Origin: Bacillota bacterium
Lineage (GTDB): Bacteria; Bacillota; Clostridia; Lachnospirales; Lachnospiraceae
Assembly: GCA_023435505.1 (NCBI GenBank)
Contig: JAEYRR010000296.1
Coordinates: forward strand, 1-15,990
DNA: 15,990 nt
Direction of reading: 5' to 3'
Shown: in pieces, positions 1 through 5,685 of the stretch
Numbering within the stretch: position 1 is the first letter of the stretch
Layout: each line of letters begins with the position of its first letter
Translations under genes and position numbers: made by a program
Notes under the pieces: model-generated
Database searches by the model: none
What the model was told of the DNA's origin: nothing
Seen by the model: the letters and a program-made list of their open reading frames with translations, nothing else

Positions 1-2
1 TC

Positions 3-896
3 TTTGAAGAGATTGCACCATTTCCTGAAACTATGTGCTGTCGTTACAATCCCGGAGGAGACTTTAAAATCCAGAATCAGATTATGGATACCCCTGAGGA
101 TGCCAAATATGGTATGACAAAGGATCAGATGAAGGAAGCTTTTCTGAAACTGAAAACAAAGGGAGTAAAGCATTTTGGAATTCATGCCTTTCTTGCTAGC
201 AATACCGTAACAGATGAGTATTACCCTAAACTAGCCAAAATCCTCTTTGAACTGGCTGTAGAGCTACAGAAGGAAACAGGTGCACACATTGCTTTTATTA
301 ATCTTTCAGGTGGAGTAGGAATTCCTTATCGTCCGGACCAGAGAGCAAATGACATCGAAGCCATTGGACAGGGAGTGAAACAGGCTTTTGAAGAGGTGTT
401 AATACCTGCAGGAATGGAAGATGTGGCAATTTATACAGAGTTAGGCCGCTTTATTATGGGGCCTTTCGGTAGCCTGATTACGAAGGTGCTTCATGAAAAG
501 CATATTTACAAGGAGTATATTGGGGTGGATGCTTGCGCAGCGAATCTTATGCGTCCTGCTATGTATGGTGCTTATCACCACATTTCAGTCCTTGGTAAAG
601 AAGACGAAAAAGCCGACCATGTCTATGATGTGACGGGAGGTTTATGTGAGAATAATGATAAATTTGCCATTGACCGTGAACTACCTAAGGTCAATATCGG
701 AGATTATCTCTGCATCCATGATACGGGAGCACATGGCTTCTCTATGGGATATAACTATAACGGTAAACTCCGTTCCGCCGAGCTTCTTCTTTGCGAAGAT
801 GGCTCTACGAAGTTAATTCGTCGAGCTGAGACCATGGAGGATTACTTTGCAACATTAGATTTGGATAAATTCCCACTCAATCAAAGATTTAAATAA
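3..896 (+). CDS. lysA: Diaminopimelate decarboxylase, 3' part (5' end outside window)
   Basis: This is a PLP-dependent fold-III decarboxylase that converts meso-diaminopimelate to L-lysine, the last step of lysine synthesis, in the cytoplasm. The reading frame is open from base 3, so the gene begins left of the window; the ATG at 33 is internal (the upstream codons read FEEIAPFPET). Visible motifs are a glycine-rich phosphate-binding loop (GGVGIPY), an E-x-GR element (ELGRFIMGP), an active-site Cys segment (LCENNDKF) and a C-terminal GAHGFSMGYNYN stretch that resembles the GAYGFSMSSNYN signature of LysA. About 297 residues remain of a family length near 420, so roughly the N-terminal quarter is missing. 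ELGR in place of the more usual EPGR, and HG in place of YG, mark a divergent LysA clade. A related decarboxylase such as a carboxynorspermidine decarboxylase is a less likely alternative. The gene ends at an intrinsic terminator, so it is a transcription unit separate from the genes to its right. Confidence 0.88.
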   Translation, partial: FEEIAPFPETMCCRYNPGGDFKIQNQIMDTPEDAKYGMTKDQMKEAFLKLKTKGVKHFGIHAFLASNTVTDEYYPKLAKILFELAVELQKETGAHIAFINLSGGVGIPYRPDQRANDIEAIGQGVKQAFEEVLIPAGMEDVAIYTELGRFIMGPFGSLITKVLHEKHIYKEYIGVDACAANLMRPAMYGAYHHISVLGKEDEKADHVYDVTGGLCENNDKFAIDRELPKVNIGDYLCIHDTGAHGFSMGYNYNGKLRSAELLLCEDGSTKLIRRAETMEDYFATLDLDKFPLNQRFK

Positions 897-909
897 AAAG
901 AAGGTTAGG

Positions 910-939
910 AGCTGTCTTACAAGAAGACAGCTTCTTTTT
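910..939 (+). terminator. Rho-independent terminator after lysA
   Basis: A perfect 9-bp stem (910-918 AGCTGTCTT with 924-932 AAGACAGCT) closes a 5-nt loop (ACAAG). It is followed by TCTTTTT. It lies 14 bp after the lysA stop codon and should end that transcript. Confidence 0.9.
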
Positions 940-952
940 CATTCTACTAGGT

Positions 953-981
953 TCATAACCTTTATTTCTAATGCATAAATC
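953..981 (+). promoter_or_regulatory. Candidate sigma-E-like sporulation promoter for the EIIA gene
   Basis: TCATAAC (953-959), a 14-nt spacer and CATAAATC (974-981) approximate the mother-cell sigma-E pattern KMATATT-N14-CATACAHT (5/7 and 6/8 matches). The match was made by eye in AT-rich DNA, so chance is a real alternative. It lies just after the lysA terminator, where a new promoter is expected. No convincing TTGACA/TATAAT pair was seen in the same gap. Confidence 0.3.
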
Positions 982-1024
982 GAAACAGGGCTTCACAAAA
1001 TGATAATAAATAAAATACGGGAAA

Positions 1025-1029
1025 TGGAG
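1025..1029 (+). promoter_or_regulatory. Ribosome binding site favouring the ATG at 1039
   Basis: TGGAG lies 9 nt before the ATG at 1039. The upstream in-frame ATG at 1000 has only CAGGG at a similar distance, and the 13 residues it would add (MIINKIREMEFLS) do not belong to the EIIA fold. This favours the later start, but not decisively. Confidence 0.45.
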
Positions 1030-1038
1030 TTTTTAAGC

Positions 1039-1572
1039 ATGAGTCAGGAGTGTAAGGTAACGAACGAAGCAGTAGCAAAGGAATGGGCCAAACAGGAGGC
1101 AGCTTCTTGTAAGGTGAAGAAAGAGGGTATACGCTTATACTGTCCGGTAAAGGGAGAAGTGATGTCTATAGTTAAAGCTCCAGATCAGGCTTTTGCAAAG
1201 AAGCAGTTAGGAGATGGCGTAGTAATTTTCCCTCAAGGTCATACCATATACGCCCCTTGTGATGGAGAAGTTTCCTTTATCTTTCCTACTAATCATGCCA
1301 TTATTATAACTGAGGTTTCAGGTCTTCAGATTTTAATTCATATAGGCAAGGATACCCTCCATCTGGAAAAAGACATTTTTACCTTATGTGTTACAGAAGG
1401 ACAGGAGGTAAAGAAAGGAGATAAACTTTTAGAATTTGACATATTATATCTTAAGAAATATGCAAAGAGTGAAGCAATCCCTATGGTGGTTAAGGATCTT
1501 AAGGGCAAACAACTGATCATAGTAAAGACCGGGATGTCCAATGAGAAGGAGCTTATCATAGAGATTCGTTAG
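1039..1572 (+). CDS. Stand-alone PTS glucose-type EIIA domain protein
   Basis: This is a cytoplasmic phosphocarrier of the glucose/Crr EIIA family. Such domains take phosphate from HPr onto a histidine and pass it to an EIIB domain of a sugar permease, or act as a regulator. The domain starts with LYCPVKGEVMSIVKAPDQAF near residue 33. Both conserved histidines are visible: H86 in NHAIII and H101 in ILIHIGKDT (numbered from the start at 1039). Their 15-residue spacing equals that of His75 and His90 in E. coli EIIA-Glc, and H101 is the expected phosphorylated residue. At 177 residues (190 if translation starts at 1000) it has the usual single-domain length. No EIIB, EIIC or HPr gene is nearby, so its partner is encoded elsewhere. 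It is followed closely by a sporulation sigma factor gene, and its candidate promoter is sigma-E-like, so a role in sporulating cells is possible but inferred. The gene ends in tandem TAG TAG stops. Confidence 0.85.
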   Translation: MSQECKVTNEAVAKEWAKQEAASCKVKKEGIRLYCPVKGEVMSIVKAPDQAFAKKQLGDGVVIFPQGHTIYAPCDGEVSFIFPTNHAIIITEVSGLQILIHIGKDTLHLEKDIFTLCVTEGQEVKKGDKLLEFDILYLKKYAKSEAIPMVVKDLKGKQLIIVKTGMSNEKELIIEIR

Positions 1573-1600
1573 TAGGGTTTCTAAAATATCTTTGGGAAAA

Positions 1601-1629
1601 GCACAAATATAGCATACACCTCATAGAAT
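1601..1629 (+). promoter_or_regulatory. Candidate sigma-E-like promoter for sigK
   Basis: GCACAAA (1601-1607), 14 nt, and CATAGAAT (1622-1629, 7/8 to CATACAHT) lie 24 nt before the GTG start of the sigma factor gene. sigK is a classical sigma-E-dependent mother-cell gene in Bacillus and clostridia, which makes a promoter of this type plausible. The -35 match is only partial (4/7). A second CATACA sequence at 1613 has no suitable -35. Confidence 0.35.
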
Positions 1630-1652
1630 GGTAATAAACTAAATATATTGGG

Positions 1653-2309
1653 GTGCTTAGCGTGAAATCCTTCCCAAAACCATTAAGCACCAAAGAAGAG
1701 CAGGTGTATTTAAGCCAATGTAAAGCTGGGAATAAAGAAGCCAGGGATATTCTGATCGAACGTAATCAAAGGCTGGTTGCTCATATTGTAAAGAAATACA
1801 ATACCAGTGACAAAGATATTGATGATTTGATTTCTATTGGTACCATAGGTTTGATTAAAGCCATTGATACGTTTGATATGAGCAAAGGAATACGCTTAGC
1901 CACCTATGCCAGCAGATGCATTGAAAATGAACTTTTGATGCTGCTTCGTGGGGAAAAGAAGCAGTCGAAGGAAGTATATTATTATGAACCCATAGGTGCG
2001 GATAAAGAAGGTAATGAAATTAATCTGTTAGATATAATTGAAAGCGTAGATATTGACATTGTTGAAAATCTGGAATTAAAACGTAATATCAAGTTATTAT
2101 ATACACTTGTTAATGAAGTGTTGACAGAGCGGGAAAAACAAATAATCATACTAAGATATGGACTGGGAGATAATAAAGAGGTGACCCAGAGAGAAATTGC
2201 GGTTGGCCTTAATATCTCCCGGTCCTATGTTAGCAGAATCGAAAAGAAGGCATTAAAAAAGCTTCGGGATAGTTTCGAAGCCAAGTATGGCTGCATATAC
2301 TTAACATAA
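1653..2309 (+). CDS. sigK: Sporulation RNA polymerase sigma factor, SigK type, without pro-sequence
   Basis: This is a sigma-70 family factor that directs RNA polymerase to late mother-cell sporulation genes. Region 2 holds RLVAHIVKKYN, DLISIGTIGLIKAI and ATYASRCIENELLMLLR (about residues 40-100). Region 4 holds LTEREKQIIILRYGLG and the helix-turn-helix TQREIAVGLNISRSYVSRIE (about 157-206). The FPKPLS-EEQ start, RLVAHIVKK, the PIGADKEGNEINLLDI linker and ISRSYVSRIEKKAL are closer to SigK than to SigE as I recall those families. Translation starts at GTG 1653, preceded by TTGGGG; an in-frame TAA at 1635 rules out a longer N-terminus. Only about 7 residues precede the conserved core, so the hydrophobic pro-peptide that SpoIVFB removes from Bacillus pro-SigK is absent, as reported for C. 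difficile. The gene is uninterrupted, with no skin-type element. A SigK-like paralogue cannot be excluded. Confidence 0.88.
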   Translation: MLSVKSFPKPLSTKEEQVYLSQCKAGNKEARDILIERNQRLVAHIVKKYNTSDKDIDDLISIGTIGLIKAIDTFDMSKGIRLATYASRCIENELLMLLRGEKKQSKEVYYYEPIGADKEGNEINLLDIIESVDIDIVENLELKRNIKLLYTLVNEVLTEREKQIIILRYGLGDNKEVTQREIAVGLNISRSYVSRIEKKALKKLRDSFEAKYGCIYLT

Positions 2310-2330
2310 GGTATAGCGAAGAGGTAGTAT

Positions 2331-2537
2331 ATGTGTCAAATGACTCCGTGTGAGATTGTTTCCTTCGTAACTGCTGTGGCATGCTCCATAGCAAAATGTT
2401 GTGATCAAGAGGAAATAGAGATAATGGCTGCAGTTTTTGTGCAATTAGGGGATACCTTAGGTACAATAGCGATACAGCAAGGTATACTATGTAACCAGAA
2501 TAAGAATGAGGAGGAAGTACCTAAAGTTCTTCAGTGA
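2331..2537 (+). CDS. Small conserved clostridial protein (DUF6774-like)
   Basis: This 68-residue protein has no known function. It resembles small clostridial proteins I associate with DUF6774, which share a CE(I/L)VS-VTA-AC-IAK start and a QLGDTL-TIA core; the family name is from memory. It has four cysteines near the N-terminus (C2, C7, C18 and the C23-C24 pair count together as five) and one more late (C54). It is mostly helical in character, moderately hydrophobic and lacks an obvious signal peptide. The start at 2331 has GAAGAGG 6 nt upstream. It begins 21 bp after the sigK stop with no terminator between, so it is probably cotranscribed with sigK and may be mother-cell expressed; that role is inference only. 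Its stop codon lies inside the stem of a terminator hairpin. Confidence 0.75.
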   Translation: MCQMTPCEIVSFVTAVACSIAKCCDQEEIEIMAAVFVQLGDTLGTIAIQQGILCNQNKNEEEVPKVLQ

Positions 2538-2580
2538 CTGCTAATGCAGTTACTGAATGACTTCATTACTTCCTTTTCTT
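2530..2580 (+). terminator. Terminator hairpin overlapping the small gene's stop codon
   Basis: A 12-bp stem (2530-2541 with 2546-2557, one G-T wobble) closes a TAAT loop and is followed by pyrimidine-rich DNA including CCTTTTCTT. The TGA stop of the upstream gene is within the left arm. An outer pairing, GAGGAAGTA (2511-2519) with TACTTCCTT (2566-2574), extends the structure. The U-tract is interrupted and offset, so termination strength is uncertain. Confidence 0.65.
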
Positions 2581-2606
2581 GCATTTTTATCAAGAATAAC
2601 TATAAT
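2579..2606 (+). promoter_or_regulatory. Probable sigma-A promoter for the aminopeptidase gene
   Basis: A perfect TATAAT (2601-2606) is preceded at 16 bp by the weak -35 TTGCAT (2579-2584). It lies 43 bp before the chosen start codon and just after the preceding terminator hairpin. Confidence 0.5.
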
Positions 2607-2639
2607 AAAGGAGTAATAGAAACGGACTAGACAATGTAT

Positions 2640-2644
2640 GGAGG
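2640..2644 (+). promoter_or_regulatory. Ribosome binding site that sets the aminopeptidase start at 2650
   Basis: GGAGG ends 5 nt before the ATG at 2650. The upstream in-frame ATG at 2638 overlaps this GGAGG and has no comparable site at the right distance, so the start at 2650 is preferred. Confidence 0.7.
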
Positions 2645-2649
2645 TTATT

Positions 2650-4440
2650 ATGATTATTAAACGATTGGCTTTGCTTCGTAGTTTAATGAAGGAAAAAGGC
2701 ATAGAGGCATATATTATTCCAACGGCAGATTATCATCAGTCTGAATATGTAGGGGAGTATTTTACTGTTAGACAGTTTATGTCCGGATTTACAGGATCAG
2801 CTGGAGTGTTAGTGGTGACATTGACTAAGGCTGGATTGTGGACGGATGGCAGGTATTATATTCAGGCTGCTAGGCAATTAAATAATTCCACGATTGAGTT
2901 ATTTCGACAGGGAGAGGAAGGTGTCCCATCAATAGAAGAATTCCTTTTAGAGGAAATGACGGAAGGTGGGATCCTTGGTTTTGATGGTAAAGTTATATCT
3001 GCCAAATGGGGGGACGAGCTGTTAAGCAAGCTTAAACGAAAGAATATAAGCATTTCTTTTGATGAGGATTTAGTTAACTTATACTGGAAGGAAAGACCTG
3101 CTCTACCAAAAGAATCAGTATATGTATTAGAAAATTGCTATGCAGGAGAATGTTGTAGGGATAAGATGGCAAGAATTAGAGAAGAGATGACAAAGGTAGG
3201 GGCGACCATTCATGTGCTTACCTCTCTTGATGATATCGCCTGGGTGTTAAATCTTCGCGGAAATGACGTAAGATACAATCCAGTATTTCTTTCCTATTTG
3301 GTAATCTCCCTTAAAGAGGCTGTACTTTTTATAGATGGTGATAAGTTGAACGAGGAGGTAAGAGACTACCTTAAAGAAAATGCTATAATAATAAGAGAGT
3401 ATGATGATATTTATTCCCATCTTTCAGAGATTTCTAAAGAAGAGAAGGTGCTGTTAGACAAAAGCCGTGTCAATTACTGTATTACCAAATCCTTACCACA
3501 AGGTATAACAATATTTGATAAAACAAATCCATCTTTACTAATGAAAGCCATCAAAAATGATACAGAAGTTAAGAACTTAATCAATGCGCATATAAAGGAT
3601 GGACTTGCTGTCACCAGATTTATGTACTGGCTAAAGACAAGGATTCAAAAGGAGACCATAACAGAACTTTCTGCCAGTGATTACCTAGAGAATCTTAGAA
3701 AGAGTCAGGAGGGATATCTGGGATTATCTTTTGATACAATCTGTGCGTATAAAGAAAATGCGGCAATGATGCACTACAGTGCCACAGAGACCTCCTTTGC
3801 CACGTTACAACCGGAAGGTCTTTTGTTAGTGGATTCTGGTGGACAGTACTATGAAGGAACTACAGATATCACCAGAACGTTTGCCTTAGGAGAGGTGGAT
3901 GAAGAGCAGAAAAAGCAGTTCACTAAAGTAGTAAACGGTATGTTTAATTTATCTAGCGCAAAGTTTTTACATGGTTGTATTGGGATGAATCTGGACATTT
4001 TGGCAAGGGGACCGATGTGGGATATGGATTTGGACTATAAATGTGGTACCGGACATGGAGTAGGGTATCTCTTGAACGTCCATGAAGCCCCTAATGGTTT
4101 CCGTTGGAAGAAGGTGCCAGAGAGAAATGATAGTGGCGTCTTAGAAGCCGGAATGGTTACTACAGATGAGCCAGGTATCTATGTGGAAGGAAGCCATGGA
4201 ATTCGAATAGAAAATGAACTAGTGTGTAGGCAAGGGGTTAAGAATGAATATGGACAGTTTATGTATTTTGACACCTTAACTTTAGCGCCTATTGACTTAG
4301 ATGCGATTGATCCTGCTTATATGAATAAAACTGAAAAGCAGAGATTAAACAGTTATCATAAGCGTGTGTATGAGACATTAAGTCCGATGCTTCCGAAAGA
4401 AGAGGCAGAATGGTTGAAAACTTATACACGGGCAATTTAA
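2650..4440 (+). CDS. Xaa-Pro aminopeptidase, M24B family (three-domain type)
   Basis: This is a cytoplasmic dimetal peptidase that removes an N-terminal residue preceding proline. It has two creatinase-like N-terminal domains (about 1-310, starting RLALLRSLMKEKGIEAYIIP) and a C-terminal pita-bread domain. Its metal ligands are all visible: D395 in LLVDSGG, D406 in TTDITRTF, H469 in GTGHGVGYLLNVHE, E507 in TDEPGIY and E521 in GIRIENE. The 596-residue length matches the long three-domain aminopeptidase P form (as in eukaryotic XPNPEP1) rather than the ~440-residue E. coli PepP form or the ~350-residue PepQ type. A final segment with PIDLDAIDP and WL-x-YTR is typical of this long form. The gene has its own probable promoter and no evident terminator at its 3' end, so some read-through into the GTPase genes is possible. 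No defect was seen. Confidence 0.93.
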   Translation: MIIKRLALLRSLMKEKGIEAYIIPTADYHQSEYVGEYFTVRQFMSGFTGSAGVLVVTLTKAGLWTDGRYYIQAARQLNNSTIELFRQGEEGVPSIEEFLLEEMTEGGILGFDGKVISAKWGDELLSKLKRKNISISFDEDLVNLYWKERPALPKESVYVLENCYAGECCRDKMARIREEMTKVGATIHVLTSLDDIAWVLNLRGNDVRYNPVFLSYLVISLKEAVLFIDGDKLNEEVRDYLKENAIIIREYDDIYSHLSEISKEEKVLLDKSRVNYCITKSLPQGITIFDKTNPSLLMKAIKNDTEVKNLINAHIKDGLAVTRFMYWLKTRIQKETITELSASDYLENLRKSQEGYLGLSFDTICAYKENAAMMHYSATETSFATLQPEGLLLVDSGGQYYEGTTDITRTFALGEVDEEQKKQFTKVVNGMFNLSSAKFLHGCIGMNLDILARGPMWDMDLDYKCGTGHGVGYLLNVHEAPNGFRWKKVPERNDSGVLEAGMVTTDEPGIYVEGSHGIRIENELVCRQGVKNEYGQFMYFDTLTLAPIDLDAIDPAYMNKTEKQRLNSYHKRVYETLSPMLPKEEAEWLKTYTRAI

Positions 4441-4470
4441 TAAAATTTATCACGAAAAATGTTGTAAAAG

Positions 4471-4479
4471 TGTTATAAT
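4471..4479 (+). promoter_or_regulatory. Extended -10 promoter for the COG0523 GTPase operon
   Basis: TG-T-TATAAT is a full extended -10 element with a perfect hexamer; no good -35 lies 17 bp upstream. It sits 75 bp before the first GTPase start, leaving a leader of about 70 nt. Confidence 0.55.
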
Positions 4480-4507
4480 AGTTAGGTGCTTAATGTGCAA
4501 TTACGAG

Positions 4508-4558
4508 AAAGGAGGTCCGTTCCTGTTGTACCCATCAGGAAGGATTAATGTGACATGA
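4508..4558 (+). promoter_or_regulatory. Leader of the GTPase operon: strong SD, mini-ORF and RBS-overlapping hairpin
   Basis: A perfect Shine-Dalgarno AAAGGAGGT (4508-4516) lies 38 nt before the GTPase ATG, too far to serve it directly. It is well placed for CTG 4523 or TTG 4526, which open a short frame (LYPSGRINVT) ending in a TGA at 4556 that overlaps the ATG at 4555. TTCCTG (4520-4525) pairs with CAGGAA (4536-4541), and the right arm borders the proximal GTPase site AAGG (4540-4543). Together these suggest translational coupling or RBS masking; whether the mini-ORF is translated is unknown. Confidence 0.4.
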
Positions 4559-5655
4559 CAAAAATAGATATATTCTCTGGCTTTTTAGGGGCAGGGAAAA
4601 CTACACTAATTAAAAAGCTTTTATCAGAAGCCTTTGTAGGTGAAAAATTAGTTTTAATTGAAAATGAGTTTGGTGAAATTGGTATAGATGGCGGTTTTTT
4701 AAAGGATGCAGGCGTAGAGATTACAGAAATGAATTCTGGTTGTATCTGCTGTTCCTTAGTAGGTGATTTTGGAACAGCATTAAAAGAGGTACTAACTAAA
4801 TTTTCCCCAGATCGAATTATCATCGAACCATCTGGAGTAGGTAAGCTTTCCGATGTTATTAAAGCAGTTCAGGGAGTGGAAGCGGATGCGGACATTATGT
4901 TAAACAGTCTGGTTACTGTGGCGGATGCTACAAAGTGTAAGATGTATATGAAGAACTTTGGAGAATTCTTTAACAATCAGGTGGAAAGTGCTAAGACCAT
5001 AGTACTCAGTCGTACCCAGAATATAAAAGAAGACAAGCTTAAGGCTACCATTGATTTAATTCGTGAACACAACCATCAGGCAACGATTATAACTACGCCA
5101 TGGGATCAGCTAGAAGGTAAGAAAGTTCTTGAAGCAATGGAATCTACCCGCTCCATGGTGGAAGAACTGATGGAAGAGGAAGAGATCTGTCCGACTTGCG
5201 GAGGACATCATCACGATCATGACCACGATCATGACCACGAACATCATCACGACCATGATGGAGAGTGTTGTTGCGGACATGACCATGACCACGAACATCA
5301 TCACGAGCATCATCACGACCATGATGGAGAGTGTTGTTGTGGACATGACCATGATCATCATGAAGACCATCACCATGCGGATGATGTGTTTACCAGCTGG
5401 GGTATAGAAACTCCTCACAAATACAGTAAAGAAGAGATGAAGGAAATTCTCGAAACTTTGGCCAACACAGAAAAATATGGTGTTGTCTTACGTGCCAAGG
5501 GAATTGTTCCTGATGTGACCGGAGAGTGGATATATTTTGATCTAGTTCCGGGAGAATATGAGCTTCGTACCGGTTCACCGGAGATTACCGGTAAACTTTG
5601 CGTAATTGGCTCTAATATTGATAAAGAACAGCTTACCCAGTTGTTTCATGTATAA
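4555..5655 (+). CDS. CobW/COG0523 family GTPase with His/Cys-rich metal-binding loop
   Basis: This is a G3E-family P-loop GTPase of the COG0523 group, whose members act as metal chaperones or insertases, often for zinc. Visible in order: Walker A GFLGAGKTT (9-17), the ENEFGEIGIDGGFL segment, the metal-binding CxCC motif C63-I-C65-C66, and IIEPSGVGK (about 89-97). The expected NKxD guanine motif reads LSRTQN (151-156), a departure. CPTC (212-215) opens a metal-binding loop at 218-274 with 28 His and 6 Cys, built from a near-exact internal duplication. A short CobW C-terminal domain follows (about 285-366). At 366 residues it is slightly longer than usual because of the loop. It precedes a second GTPase gene by 30 bp in the same operon. 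The metal is not proven; zinc is inferred from the His loop and family. A CobW role in cobalamin synthesis is unlikely, since no cobalamin genes are near. Confidence 0.88.
   Translation: MTKIDIFSGFLGAGKTTLIKKLLSEAFVGEKLVLIENEFGEIGIDGGFLKDAGVEITEMNSGCICCSLVGDFGTALKEVLTKFSPDRIIIEPSGVGKLSDVIKAVQGVEADADIMLNSLVTVADATKCKMYMKNFGEFFNNQVESAKTIVLSRTQNIKEDKLKATIDLIREHNHQATIITTPWDQLEGKKVLEAMESTRSMVEELMEEEEICPTCGGHHHDHDHDHDHEHHHDHDGECCCGHDHDHEHHHEHHHDHDGECCCGHDHDHHEDHHHADDVFTSWGIETPHKYSKEEMKEILETLANTEKYGVVLRAKGIVPDVTGEWIYFDLVPGEYELRTGSPEITGKLCVIGSNIDKEQLTQLFHV
5239..5358 (+). repeat. In-gene duplication encoding the His/Cys metal-binding units
   Basis: Two 54-bp units (5239-5292 and 5305-5358) differ at only about four positions, all synonymous, and are separated by a 12-bp piece (5293-5304) that repeats the unit start. 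Each encodes a segment of the form E-HHH-DHD-GECCCG-HDHDH. The arrangement indicates a recent tandem duplication followed by selection on the protein. The repeat may vary in copy number between strains. Confidence 0.85.
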
Positions 5656-5685
5656 GAAATAAAGATATTAGAAGGATGATTAAGT

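Noticed and set aside
2638..2649. ATG at 2638 as the aminopeptidase start
   Set aside because: It overlaps the GGAGG that is ideally placed for the ATG at 2650.
4492..4506. Zur box upstream of the GTPase operon
   Set aside because: Only one half-site (ATTACGA) is present; the expected inverted partner does not match, so it is not listed as an operator.
5239..5358. Spaced direct repeats resembling a CRISPR array
   Set aside because: There are only two units, they lie in frame within a GTPase gene, differ only at synonymous sites, and the intervening 12 bp is itself part of the repeat.
5110..5418. Open frames on both strands (Met/Val-rich) across the His-rich region
   Set aside because: They arise from the repeated CAT/GAC codons of the GTPase loop read in other frames; they have no ribosome binding sites and are low-complexity.
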